Of a stretch of 64,000 bases of DNA, positions 26,926 to 35,506 are shown piece by piece. The position numbers were made by a program, and so were the translations under genes. Positions within the stretch are counted from its first letter, which is position 1. Each line of letters begins with the position of its first letter. Origin of the DNA: DASXSB01 sp036506275 (GTDB lineage Bacteria > Methylomirabilota > Methylomirabilia > Rokubacteriales > CSP1-6); contig DASXSB010000010.1 of assembly GCA_036506275.1 (NCBI GenBank), positions 62,001 to 126,000 of the forward strand. Reading direction: 5' to 3'. The notes beneath the pieces are model-generated. The model was not told the origin of the DNA. It saw nothing but the letters and a program-made list of their open reading frames with translations, and did no database searches.

Positions 26926-27507
26926 CTAGGGCCGGGCGAGTCTCTGGAGATGCGAGAGATTCACGCCCACCACGAGCACGCCGACGGGCTTGCCGTCACC
27001 GAGCACCGGTACCGAGATCTGGATCGCGTACGTCTGGGTCGACTCGTCGAACTCCGCCTGTCCCTGCCAGGCGCGGCCCGTCGTGAGCGGCACGTCGAAC
27101 TTCGGCGCTCCCTTGTGGATGTAGCTCGTCGTCTTCTCGACGAACGCGACCTTCTCCCCCTGGGCGGCGCTGAGGAAGGCCTCGCTGATGGCGCCCTTCG
27201 TTTCCGCAACCTTCGTCTTCAAGAACTGCCCCGCCGCGTTGCTCTGGAAGGCGGTGACGACGGGGTCACTGCGCCGCGTGACCTTCCACTTCGCGTTGTC
27301 GAGGCCGGTGATGGGGCCCTTCCGGTTTTGCTCGGCGACCGCGTTGACGATGGTCGCGTTCGCCGCCCACCCCGCGATGACCGTCTTCTGCCGGTCGAGC
27401 TCGGCCTGGACGGCGGGCGTCATCTGGAAATCCTCGGCGGCAGCGAGCGTGGCGGGGCCGAGTACTCCCGCCAGTGCGAAGACGGTGGCAGCGATGATGC
27501 GCTTCAT
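26926..27507 (-). CDS. Secreted Cache/PDC-like sensor protein
   Basis: This 193-residue protein has a clear signal peptide (MKRIIAATVF... cut near AAA-ED, residues 24/25). The remainder resembles a single-Cache periplasmic ligand-binding domain (YAIQISVPVLGDGKPVGVLVVGVNL). It has no second membrane segment or signalling domain, so it should be a soluble or loosely attached periplasmic protein. It sits between cheA and the mcp gene. I infer that it presents a ligand to the neighbouring MCP, whose own periplasmic domain looks unlike a Cache. Confidence 0.75.
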   Translation of the reverse strand: MKRIIAATVFALAGVLGPATLAAAEDFQMTPAVQAELDRQKTVIAGWAANATIVNAVAEQNRKGPITGLDNAKWKVTRRSDPVVTAFQSNAAGQFLKTKVAETKGAISEAFLSAAQGEKVAFVEKTTSYIHKGAPKFDVPLTTGRAWQGQAEFDESTQTYAIQISVPVLGDGKPVGVLVVGVNLSHLQRLARP

Positions 27508-27510
27508 GGA

Positions 27511-29565
27511 TCAGCTCCTGTGGGCGAGCCGGCGGCTCGTCTCGTGGGCCGGGAAGGACTTTCCCGGAATGTCGTCGCGCAATCGCGGCCGCGACCGCGC
27601 GAGGGCGACCAGGCCCGGAACGTCGAGGATGAGGGCGACGCGCCCATCTCCGAGGATCGTCGCCCCCGCGATGCCTTCCGTGCGCTGGAAGTTCGTCTCC
27701 AGGCTCTTGATCACGACCTGCTGCTGCCCGAGCAGCTCGTCGACGAGAAGAGCAACCCGGCGACCGTCGTGCTCGACGATCACCACGAGGCCCGTGGTCG
27801 GATCCTCCGTGGAGGGCGCGACGTCGAAGACGCGGTGGAGCCGGATCATGGACATGACCTCGCGCCGGATGGTGACCGTCTCCGTGTCCCCCAGCAGCGT
27901 GTTCAGATCCGAGCGTCGCGGGCGAACCGACTCCACGATGGAAACGAGCGGCAGGATGTAGATGGCGTCGCCGACCCGCAGCAACTGGCCGTCGAGGATG
28001 GCGAGGGTGAGCGGCAGCTTCACGCGAAAGGTGGTGCCGCGGCCGGGCTCGGTGTGGATGGTGATCGACCCCCCGAGCGCCTCGACGTTCCGCGCCACCA
28101 CGTCCATGCCCACGCCCCGTCCCGATACCTGGGTGACGCGGGCGGCGGTGGAGAATCCCGGCCGGAAGATCAGCGCCCACACGTCGTGGTCGGTGAGGGC
28201 GTCGTCACCTTCTATCAGGCCCAGCTCGACGGCCTTGGCGACGATGCGCTCCCGCTGGAGGCCACGTCCGTCGTCGGCAACCTCGATGTAGATGTTCCCG
28301 CCCTGCTGGTAGGCGCGGAGCGTGAGGCGGCCGGCGCCGCGCTTGCCCGCCTGCACGCGGACGTCGGGTGGCTCGATGCCATGATCCACGGCGTTGCGAA
28401 CGAGGTGCGTGAGAGGATCGCTGATGCGCTCGATCACGGTCTTGTCGAGCTCGGTGTCCTCCCCGACCCGCTCCAGCGCCACTTCCTTGCCGTTCGCCTG
28501 TGCGAGGTCGCGCACGAGGCGGGGAAACCGGCTGAAGACAGTCCGGATCGGGAGCATCCGCACCGCCATCACCCGTTCCTGGAGGTCGCGCGCGTGCCGG
28601 TCCATCTGCGCCACCGCCTCCTGGAGCTGGCCGAGACGGTCGGCGCTGAACCGGGTGACCAGTTGCGCCACCATGGACTGCGTCACCACCAGCTCGCCCA
28701 CGAGATTGATCAGCCGATCCACTTTCGCGGTGGGAACTCTGATCGTCGCGCTCTCGCCGCTACCGTCGGCGCCCGGCGCGCGCCGATCGCGCCCCGACCG
28801 TCGGTCCTCGAGCCCGTCGGCGGCCGGCGCGCCCGCCGCGGAGACGGAGCCGGCGCCGCCGCTCCCGCACACCTCGACCGTCACCGCCGTCCGATCGCCC
28901 ACGAACTCGAAGACGTTCTCGATCGCCGCCACCGGCCGCGTCGTGCGCAGCGTGCAGCGGAAGCCGAGGTATGCGGTCTCGGGATCCAGCTCAGCGAGGG
29001 ACGGTAGCCGCGTGGTGTCGGCGGTGATGTCGGAGATGGTGCCGAGATCCTCGAGGGTGTCGAGAAGGCGGATGGGGTCGAGGCCGCGCGTCAGAAGGTC
29101 GGGGGGAGGAACGAACCGGATCGTGTAGGCGTCCGCCGTGGCCGCGGCGGCGGCAGGGGCGGCGGGGGCGGGGGACGGCGTCTCCCCGCGCGCGTGGGCC
29201 TGCAGCGCCGCCATGATGCCCTCCATCCGCGGCTCGTCGATGTCCCCGCCCGTCCGCCCGGCCTCGAGGAGGCCACGGAGAACGTCTCCCGACGCGAGGA
29301 GGGTATCGACGATGGGACGGGAGGCGGCGAGCTCACCCTTCCGCAACCGCATGAGGAGGTCCTCGAGCACGTGCGTGAAGCGCGCGATGGCGTCGAGGCC
29401 CAGCATTCCGCTCGTCCCCTTGATCGTGTGCGCGCTCCGGAAGACGCGGTTGATGACGTCCTTGTCCGCGGGCGCGCTCTCCAGACGCAGGAGACCTTCC
29501 TCGAAGTCGCGGAGAAGGTCGGCGGCCTCCTCGAAGAACATCTGGAGGGCGCTCTCGACGTTCAC
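27511..29565 (-). CDS. cheA: Chemotaxis histidine kinase
   Basis: This 684-residue protein has an N-terminal Hpt domain with phospho-His46 (SAHTIKGTSG). A P2-like regulatory domain near 150-230 and a dimerisation helix pair follow. The kinase domain has the N-box HLVRNAVDHGIE and G-box GRGVGMDVV. It ends in a CheW-like domain. There is no C-terminal receiver. GTG at 29565 overlaps the cheY-2 stop (GTGA). Likely substrates in the operon are two CheY proteins, CheB and the receiver of the PilB-type ATPase. Confidence 0.95.
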   Translation of the reverse strand: MNVESALQMFFEEAADLLRDFEEGLLRLESAPADKDVINRVFRSAHTIKGTSGMLGLDAIARFTHVLEDLLMRLRKGELAASRPIVDTLLASGDVLRGLLEAGRTGGDIDEPRMEGIMAALQAHARGETPSPAPAAPAAAAATADAYTIRFVPPPDLLTRGLDPIRLLDTLEDLGTISDITADTTRLPSLAELDPETAYLGFRCTLRTTRPVAAIENVFEFVGDRTAVTVEVCGSGGAGSVSAAGAPAADGLEDRRSGRDRRAPGADGSGESATIRVPTAKVDRLINLVGELVVTQSMVAQLVTRFSADRLGQLQEAVAQMDRHARDLQERVMAVRMLPIRTVFSRFPRLVRDLAQANGKEVALERVGEDTELDKTVIERISDPLTHLVRNAVDHGIEPPDVRVQAGKRGAGRLTLRAYQQGGNIYIEVADDGRGLQRERIVAKAVELGLIEGDDALTDHDVWALIFRPGFSTAARVTQVSGRGVGMDVVARNVEALGGSITIHTEPGRGTTFRVKLPLTLAILDGQLLRVGDAIYILPLVSIVESVRPRRSDLNTLLGDTETVTIRREVMSMIRLHRVFDVAPSTEDPTTGLVVIVEHDGRRVALLVDELLGQQQVVIKSLETNFQRTEGIAGATILGDGRVALILDVPGLVALARSRPRLRDDIPGKSFPAHETSRRLAHRS

Positions 29566-29942
29566 GCCACTCCCCGGGTGCCGAGCACCTGCGCCACCAC
29601 GTGCCGGAGCCGGTCGGGGTCGAATGGCTTCACGATCCAGCCCGTGGCGCCGGCCGCACGCCCGTTTTCCTTGGCGTCGTCGCCGGATTCGGTGGTGAGA
29701 ATGATCACGGGCGTGAACCGGAACGCGGGAAGGCGACGGATCTCGCGCACGAGGCTGATGCCGTCCACCTCCGGCATGTTGATGTCGGTGATGATCAGCT
29801 CGGGCGTCACCTCGCGGAGAGCCGCCAGCGCCTGACGGCCGTCCTCGCTCTCCGCCACCTGATGGCCGTCCTGCTCGAGGGCCGCGCGCACGATCCGCCG
29901 CATGCTGCGAGAGTCCTCGACGATGAGGATCTTCGCGCTCAT
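29562..29942 (-). CDS. cheY: CheY-like response regulator (second copy)
   Basis: This 126-residue single receiver domain has the acidic pair near residues 9-10, phosphoacceptor Asp53 (ITDINMPEVDG), the Thr switch in ILTTES and Lys in IVKPFD. It differs clearly from the other cheY at 30538 and is not a recent duplicate. ATG at 29942 overlaps the CheZ-like gene stop (ATGA). One of the two may act as output and the other as a phosphate sink. Confidence 0.92.
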   Translation of the reverse strand: MSAKILIVEDSRSMRRIVRAALEQDGHQVAESEDGRQALAALREVTPELIITDINMPEVDGISLVREIRRLPAFRFTPVIILTTESGDDAKENGRAAGATGWIVKPFDPDRLRHVVAQVLGTRGVA

Positions 29943-30532
29943 AGGCCGTCCTCCGCTCGCGCGTCCGGATCCTTCATGTCTTCCAGCAACCGGTCGGCGA
30001 GGTCCTGACGCCACGGCGCCACCGCGGCGGGGGCGCCCAGTTTCTCCGCGATTTTCACGGGTGCCACCTCCGCGTCGACGTTGATGTTGACGAGGGCGAG
30101 AACCTCGCCCAGGCGCTGTCGCATTCCGCCCACGGCGGCGATGGTCGCGCGCAGATGCTGGGCGGTGAGGTCCTGGAACTCCATGGCCGCCATCACCGAT
30201 GTGATGGAAGCGGACATCGCTTCCACGACCCGCGCCGCGTCGATGAGCGCCTGCTTCGCGGCGGCGGGCGCGCTCATGAGCTCGGGCGCCAGCCGCGTGA
30301 GGGCGTCGTGGAGTCGCTGCCGGTGAGCGGCCAGGACTTCTGCCTCGTCGAGGACCTTCTCGGCCGCCATCTCCGTGGCCTGGATGATTCCCCCGAGCGT
30401 CAAGGTCACGGAGGGAAGCGTCTGGCTGCACGCCGGGCGCACTTCCGCCACCGTTTTGCGGACGAAGGCGAGGATCCGCTCCACCTCGGGATCGGGCGCC
30501 GTCGTCGTCCTCGCGGCAGCGGTGGCGGTCAT
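29939..30532 (-). CDS. cheZ: CheZ-like phosphatase
   Basis: This 197-residue, mostly helical protein contains MEFQDLTAQ near residues 117-125. CheZ phosphatases share this core, and there the Asp and Gln (here Asp121 and Gln125) hydrolyse phospho-CheY. The rest is long amphipathic helices, as in CheZ dimers. It lies between the two cheY genes, which supports the role. The N-terminal Ala/Thr-rich segment is probably disordered. Overall similarity to the enterobacterial protein is low, so the call rests on the motif and context. Confidence 0.75.
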   Translation of the reverse strand: MTATAAARTTTAPDPEVERILAFVRKTVAEVRPACSQTLPSVTLTLGGIIQATEMAAEKVLDEAEVLAAHRQRLHDALTRLAPELMSAPAAAKQALIDAARVVEAMSASITSVMAAMEFQDLTAQHLRATIAAVGGMRQRLGEVLALVNINVDAEVAPVKIAEKLGAPAAVAPWRQDLADRLLEDMKDPDARAEDGL

Positions 30533-30537
30533 CGCCC

Positions 30538-30921
30538 TCAGCCCCTCTCCGCCGGCTGGCCCAGGATCTGGTGGAGCTTCTCCGCGAGCGTGTTCGGATC
30601 GAACGGCTTGATGACGTAGCCGTTCACCCCTGCCTCCACCGCTTGCAGGATGTCCTCCTGCTGGCCGATCCCCGTCACCATGAGCACGGGCAGCTTGGCG
30701 TGGGCGGGATTGGCGCGGATGGCGCGGAGGAGATCCAGTCCCGTCATCTCCGGCATGGCCCAGTCCGAGATCACGAAGTCGACGTCGCCGCCGGCGATCT
30801 TGGCGAGGGCGGCTTCGCCGCCATCCGCCTCCACGACCGACTCGAAGCCGATCGTTTTTAGATTGTTTTTGATGATCCGCCGCATGGTGGCGGAATCGTC
30901 CACGACCAGGAAACGCGTCAT
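30538..30921 (-). CDS. cheY: CheY response regulator (first copy)
   Basis: This 127-residue receiver is very close to classical CheY. It has the acidic pair DD at 8-9, phosphoacceptor Asp53 in ISDWAMPEMTG, Thr in MVTG and Lys in VIKPFDP. ATG at 30921 overlaps the stop of the ATPase-receiver gene (ATGA), with AAGGAGG upstream. It is the best candidate for the diffusible output of the pathway. Confidence 0.93.
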   Translation of the reverse strand: MTRFLVVDDSATMRRIIKNNLKTIGFESVVEADGGEAALAKIAGGDVDFVISDWAMPEMTGLDLLRAIRANPAHAKLPVLMVTGIGQQEDILQAVEAGVNGYVIKPFDPNTLAEKLHQILGQPAERG

Positions 30922-33455
30922 GCCGGTTCCTCCTTCACTCCGCTCTCGGGCGTCGGTTCCGTTTCGGGTGTTGGTGTCGTTGCGTCGGTCATCGGCGTCG
31001 GTTCTTCCATCGCCAGTCCGGCGTCGTCCATTGCTGCCGGCTCGTTCGAGGCGGCGGGTGGCTTGCGCGTGGCCGACTTTCCGCTCTTGCGACTCGCGCG
31101 CGCCTTCTTCGGCTTCGACCCATCGTTGGAAGCCGGAGCCGCCTCCACGTCCGCCACCGTCCCCGCCTCCGTCATGTTCGCCGCGTCCGCCCCCGCCCGA
31201 TTCCACCGATGCTGGGTGCGACTCAGCAGCGCTTTCACGCGGGCGGCGAGACGCCGCGGCTCCACGGGCTTGGGGACGTAGTCGTCGGCGCCCACCGCCA
31301 GTCCCTGCGCCTCCGCGTCCACGCTCGTGAGGGAGGTCAGGAGGAGAACGGGGAGGTCGCGCGTGAGCGGGTCACGTCGAAGCGCTGCCACCATCTCGAT
31401 CCCCGTCATGCGGGGCATCTCGACGTCGCTGATCACGGCATGGGGCCGCTCGCGGCGCGCCAGCGCGAGGCCTTTTTCGCCGTCGGCGGCGGAGAACACT
31501 TGGTAGCCCTCGAGCTCGAGGAAGTACTTCACGACCTGCACGATCGTCGGGCTGTCCTCGACGACCAGCACCCGGATTCCGCCGGGGGGCGGTGTCAGGG
31601 CGGGTGCCGGCGGTGCCCCCGGCGTCAGGCCCCCCGGCGAGATGGCTACCGCCGGCGAAGCCGTCTCCACGGGCATCGTGATCGACGGCTCCGTACTGAT
31701 CGTCGCCTGATCTTCGACGGCGACGGCCGGCGTCGGCTCCGCGAGGGCGGCTCCCCCACGCGCCTCGTCGCGCGGGGCCACGCGCAGGACGTCCTCGAGC
31801 GTGGTCAGTCCCTGCCCCGCCTTGGCGATGCCGTCTTCGAGGAGCGTGCGCATGCCGCCGCGGCGGGCGGCGTCGCGGATCATGTGGTCGGCCGCGCGGG
31901 CGGCGATGAGGCCGCGCACTTCTTCCGTCACCTCGAGCAACTCGTGGATGGCCACCCGGCCCTTGTAGCCGGTGTTCTTGCAGGAGTCGCATCCCTTGCC
32001 CGCCTTCCACACCGCGTCCTCGGGGATGCGCGCCGGCCCCACCGTTTCCACCGCCTCCGCCGTCGGCGCGGTCTCGACCGCGCACGCCGGGCACACGCGG
32101 CGCACGAGCCGCTGGGCCAGGATGCCCACCACCGACGACGCGACCAGGAACGGCTCGATCCCGAGATCGAGCAGACGCGTGATGGTGGCGGCGGCGTCGT
32201 TGGTGTGGAGCGTGCTGAGGAGGAGGTGGCCGGTCTGCGAGGCTTCGAGCGCGATTCCCGCCGTCTCCTGATCGCGAATCTCACCGACGAGGACAACGTT
32301 CGGATCCTGACGCAAGAACGAGCGCAGCCCCGACGCGAACGTGAGGCCCGCCTTCGGATTGATCTGAACCTGATTGATGCCGGGCAGACGGTACTCGATG
32401 GGATCCTCGATGGTGACGATGTTCTTCGTGGGCGACTTCACCCAGTTCAGCGAGGCGTAGAGCGTGGACGTCTTGCCGCTGCCGGTGGGGCCGGTGACGA
32501 GGATCATCCCCTGCGGAAGCTTCAGCAGCTTCTGGAGCTTCTGAAGATTGGCGGGGAGGATCCCGAGCTGATCCATGTCGATCTGCGCCTTGGAGCTGTC
32601 GAGGATCCGGATGACGATCTTTTCGCCGTACTGCGTGGGCAATGTGGACACGCGGAGGTCGATGCGCCGACCTTCCGTCTTGAGCTGGCTCCGTCCGTCC
32701 TGAGGCTTGCGGCGTTCCGCGATGTCCATCCCCGACATGATCTTGAGCCGGGAGATGGTGGCGTCCTGCAACGGCCGCGGCACCATCAGCGTGTCCTGGA
32801 GCAGACCGTCGACGCGGTACCGGACTTGAAGTCCACGCTCCTGCGGCTCGAGGTGGATGTCGCTCGCGCCTTCCTTGACCGCGTTGGCGAGGAGGCTGGT
32901 GACGAGACGGACCGTCTGCGGGAGATGGCCATCCTTCTCGAGCTGCTGGGGGAGCGCATCGTCCTCGTCGGCGACCGCTTCCACCTCCGCCTCCACGTTC
33001 ATGTCGCCGAGCAGCTCCGCCACTTCGGCGGCGGCGCCGCCGTGCAAACGGTTGAGCACCTCCCGGATCGCCGATTCCGTGGACACGACCGGCACCACCC
33101 GCATGTTCGTCATGAACTCGACGTCCTGGATGGTCGGCATGTCGAATGGGTCCACCATGGCCAGACGCAGCGTGCGGTTCTGGACGCCGACGGCGGCGAT
33201 GAGGCGCTTCTCGCAGAACTCCGGGGGAATGAGGCGCGCCGTCTCGGGGGCGACGGGAAGGCGCTCGAGGCACTCGAAGTCGAACCAGTCGGCGATCGCC
33301 GACGACACCGCCTTCTCGTCCACGAGCCCGAGGCCCGACACCACGCGCGTGAGTGTCCCGCCCTCGCGCGCCTGCACTTCGAGCGCGCGCTTGAGGCCCT
33401 CCGCATTGATCAGCCCGAGCTCGATGAGGATTTCGCCGAGTTTCCTGGGCTTCAT
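30918..33455 (-). CDS. PilB/GspE-type assembly ATPase fused to a receiver domain
   Basis: This 845-residue protein has an N-terminal GspE_N-like domain (about 1-150). The type II secretion/type IV pilus ATPase domain follows, with Walker A GPTGSGKT at 322-329, the Asp box, GEIRDQETA (Walker B) and LSTLHTNDA. A tetracysteine zinc site (CPAC and CDSC) comes next, then a Pro-rich linker and a complete receiver (from about 624; phosphoacceptor Asp677 in ISDVEMPRMTG, Lys in PKPVE). It ends in a Lys/Pro-rich tail of about 95 residues. ATG at 33455 has AGGGG upstream. A longer frame to 33635 is rejected. It heads the chemosensory operon behind a sigma-54-like promoter. Confidence 0.9.
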   Translation of the reverse strand: MKPRKLGEILIELGLINAEGLKRALEVQAREGGTLTRVVSGLGLVDEKAVSSAIADWFDFECLERLPVAPETARLIPPEFCEKRLIAAVGVQNRTLRLAMVDPFDMPTIQDVEFMTNMRVVPVVSTESAIREVLNRLHGGAAAEVAELLGDMNVEAEVEAVADEDDALPQQLEKDGHLPQTVRLVTSLLANAVKEGASDIHLEPQERGLQVRYRVDGLLQDTLMVPRPLQDATISRLKIMSGMDIAERRKPQDGRSQLKTEGRRIDLRVSTLPTQYGEKIVIRILDSSKAQIDMDQLGILPANLQKLQKLLKLPQGMILVTGPTGSGKTSTLYASLNWVKSPTKNIVTIEDPIEYRLPGINQVQINPKAGLTFASGLRSFLRQDPNVVLVGEIRDQETAGIALEASQTGHLLLSTLHTNDAAATITRLLDLGIEPFLVASSVVGILAQRLVRRVCPACAVETAPTAEAVETVGPARIPEDAVWKAGKGCDSCKNTGYKGRVAIHELLEVTEEVRGLIAARAADHMIRDAARRGGMRTLLEDGIAKAGQGLTTLEDVLRVAPRDEARGGAALAEPTPAVAVEDQATISTEPSITMPVETASPAVAISPGGLTPGAPPAPALTPPPGGIRVLVVEDSPTIVQVVKYFLELEGYQVFSAADGEKGLALARRERPHAVISDVEMPRMTGIEMVAALRRDPLTRDLPVLLLTSLTSVDAEAQGLAVGADDYVPKPVEPRRLAARVKALLSRTQHRWNRAGADAANMTEAGTVADVEAAPASNDGSKPKKARASRKSGKSATRKPPAASNEPAAMDDAGLAMEEPTPMTDATTPTPETEPTPESGVKEEPA

Positions 33456-33553
33456 CGTCCCCTGCGTGGGCTGTGCCCGGGCCTCCGCGCGCCACCAGAT
33501 GCGAGACGGAGCCGGTCGTCCGCGATGGACGCGGCCGATCGGCGGCGGCAAAG

Positions 33554-33569
33554 TGCAAGGCGGGTACCA
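33554..33569 (-). promoter_or_regulatory. Sigma-54-type promoter for the chemosensory operon
   Basis: On the minus strand the 16-base string TGGTACCCGCCTTGCA matches the sigma-54 consensus TGGCACG-N4-TTGCW at all but two positions, with the correct GG (-24) to GC (-12) spacing. Transcription would start near 33543, about 88 bases before the ATPase-receiver start codon. Sigma-54 often drives pilin and motility genes and needs an enhancer-binding activator, for which no gene is visible in the window. Confidence 0.6.
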
Positions 33570-33785
33570 AACCATCTGAATTGCCGCGCAACGCACGATC
33601 ACCACAGGCGTTTTCGCCGAAAAACGCGCGCGCACATGTGTCTGTGCGCACTGGATGGTGGGGATCGGGCGGCGGGCGAGCGAACATCGCGCGAAGACTA
33701 CGATTTTAGCGGATGGAGAGCCCTCGAACGAGAGTTGCCAGAACGCCGCGGCGGACGCGAACTGACCAGCCCGGTGAGCTCCTCG
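33570..33785. other. Intergenic region upstream of the chemosensory operon
   Basis: Together with 33456-33569 this makes the longest gene-free gap in the window (330 bases between the ATPase-receiver start and the moaA stop). Apart from the sigma-54-like element I see no gene, tRNA or clear terminator. A sigma-54 activator site would be expected roughly 80-200 bases upstream of the promoter, that is within this part. I could not identify an obvious inverted repeat for it. Confidence 0.5.
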
Positions 33786-34805
33786 CTACCCTCCGCGCGT
33801 GTGCATCTCGAGGTGCGGATCCCGCTTCAGCTCGCGGATCTGCATGAGCGGCGAACGATCGCGCACGGCCAGCCGCTCCTCCGCACCGCGGTCGGCACGC
33901 CGCCGCCAGGTGGGGACGATGAGGGCCTTGAGCTCGTCGTCGGAGGCGCCGCGACGGAGCGGCCCGCGGAGATCGGTGCCGCGCTGCGCGTAGAGACAGA
34001 GGTACCAGAGACCATCGGCGGTGAGTCGGCTGCGATCGCAGTCCGCGCAGAACGGGGTGGTGGTGGACGCGATGATTCCGAACACGGTGCCGTCCGGCAG
34101 CCGGTAGCGGTCGGCGGGTGCCGACGTCGTCTCCGCCACGGGGTCGATGCGGCCGTAGCGCGCCTCCAGGGCGCGCAGGATCTCCGTCCGCGACACCACG
34201 CGCTCGGGAGACCAGCGCGTGGCGCCCCCCACGTCCATGTACTCGATGAACCGGACCTCGGCGTTCACGGTCTTGCCGAACTCGATGAGATCGGCCAGCT
34301 CGTCGTCGTTCACGCCGCGGATCACCACCGTGTCGAGCTTGGTCCCCGTCAGTCCGGCCGCCCCCACGGCGCGGATTCCCTCCAGCACCTGCGCGTGCGT
34401 ATTCCGGCGCGTGAGCGCTGCGAAGCGGTCCTCGCGCAGGGTGTCGAGGCTCACCGTCGCGCGGTGGAGGCCGGCGTCCCGCAACGGACGCGCCTGCTCC
34501 GCGAGCAGCACGCCGTTGGTGGTGATGGCGAGATCGCGGATGCGCGGCTTGGCGGCGAGCAGCCGCACCAGCGCCGGTAGGTCGCGCCGGAGCAGCGGTT
34601 CCCCGCCCGTGAGCCGGACCTTGTCGACGCCGAGATCGAGGAACACGTCGGCGAGTCGACTCAGCTCTTCGAAGCCGAGGATTTCCTGGCGCGGGAGCCA
34701 GACGTACTCCTCCTCCGGCATGCAGTACTGGCAACGGAGATTGCAGCGGTCGGTGACGGACACGCGGAGGTTGCGGAGGGGCCGGCCGAAGGTGTCGCTG
34801 ATCAT
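33786..34805 (-). CDS. moaA: GTP 3',8-cyclase (molybdenum cofactor step 1)
   Basis: This 339-residue radical SAM enzyme has the N-terminal cluster CNLRCQYC (Cys21, 25, 28), the C-terminal cluster CADC...C (C-x2-C-x13-C) and the terminal GG that is diagnostic of MoaA. It converts GTP to 3',8-cyclo-7,8-dihydro-GTP. ATG at 34805 overlaps the stop of the HemQ-like gene (ATGA). MoaC is not nearby, but moeA lies at 56120. Confidence 0.95.
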   Translation of the reverse strand: MISDTFGRPLRNLRVSVTDRCNLRCQYCMPEEEYVWLPRQEILGFEELSRLADVFLDLGVDKVRLTGGEPLLRRDLPALVRLLAAKPRIRDLAITTNGVLLAEQARPLRDAGLHRATVSLDTLREDRFAALTRRNTHAQVLEGIRAVGAAGLTGTKLDTVVIRGVNDDELADLIEFGKTVNAEVRFIEYMDVGGATRWSPERVVSRTEILRALEARYGRIDPVAETTSAPADRYRLPDGTVFGIIASTTTPFCADCDRSRLTADGLWYLCLYAQRGTDLRGPLRRGASDDELKALIVPTWRRRADRGAEERLAVRDRSPLMQIRELKRDPHLEMHTRGG

Positions 34806-35488
34806 CCCAGCGCTTCCAGGATCTCCTCGAGCGGCCGCCGCGCGCACGTGTGCTGCGGCGTGTCGCGCACGGTGTACCGGCTGGCCTCGGTCTCGCGAAG
34901 CTTCATCAGCAGCGTGACGAACTCCTTGGGATCGTCTCCCTCGAAGGCGACCACGAAATCCTGGTCATCGAGGCCGAAGGAGTACGCGGTGTTGATCCGG
35001 ATGGCCGGAAAGCGATGTCCCGTCCGGATGTGCTCGGCCATCATCCGGCGCCGTTCCTCCATCGGCAGCAGGTACCACTCCCGCGTCTTCACGAACGGAT
35101 AGACGAAGAGGTAGCGGGACTGGCCGGGCTGCATCGTCACCGTCGTCTCGTCGTCCGTGTGCGCCTTCACGTACTGCGACTCGCGCGTCACCGCCAGGTA
35201 CGTGTAGGTGTTGTCGAGATGGGCGGCGAGGACGGTATGGCGGAGGCCTTCCAGCATTTCCTGGAGGACGGGCATCTCGGGCGCGATCAGCCAGAGGAGG
35301 AAGTCGGTGTCGCGGCGCAGACCGATGGTGGAGTACGCGCGCACGGTGAGCCGGCGCGCGAAGTCGTCCACCCTCGACACGTACTCGGCGACGGCCCGGC
35401 TCTTGTCGTCCTTCCCGAGGAGCAGCCATGACGGCGCCGCCTTGAAGAACGTGTACAGCATGCAATGGCCGGGCGGTGTCTGTTCCAC
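34802..35488 (-). CDS. hemQ: HemQ-like coproheme decarboxylase (chlorite dismutase family)
   Basis: This 228-residue protein of the chlorite dismutase fold has the coproheme decarboxylase features: Tyr130 and Lys134 in YPFVKTREWY, then LPMEERRRMM and a candidate proximal His153. True chlorite dismutases have a distal Arg in a different context. HemQ makes heme b from coproheme in the coproporphyrin-dependent pathway. GTG at 35488 has AAAGGAG upstream. It is slightly shorter than Bacillus HemQ. The gene is coupled to moaA by ATGA. Confidence 0.8.
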   Translation of the reverse strand: MEQTPPGHCMLYTFFKAAPSWLLLGKDDKSRAVAEYVSRVDDFARRLTVRAYSTIGLRRDTDFLLWLIAPEMPVLQEMLEGLRHTVLAAHLDNTYTYLAVTRESQYVKAHTDDETTVTMQPGQSRYLFVYPFVKTREWYLLPMEERRRMMAEHIRTGHRFPAIRINTAYSFGLDDQDFVVAFEGDDPKEFVTLLMKLRETEASRYTVRDTPQHTCARRPLEEILEALG

Positions 35489-35506
35489 GCTGCTCTCCTT
35501 TCCGCC

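Noticed and set aside
26602..29007. Open frame of about 800 codons on the plus strand opposite cheA and the Cache gene
   Set aside because: It is antisense to well-supported genes, has GC-driven composition, and shows no recognisable motif.
31209..34580. Open frame of about 1120 codons on the plus strand opposite the ATPase-receiver and moaA genes
   Set aside because: It is antisense across two genes and the sigma-54 gap, with no domain. It is a GC shadow.
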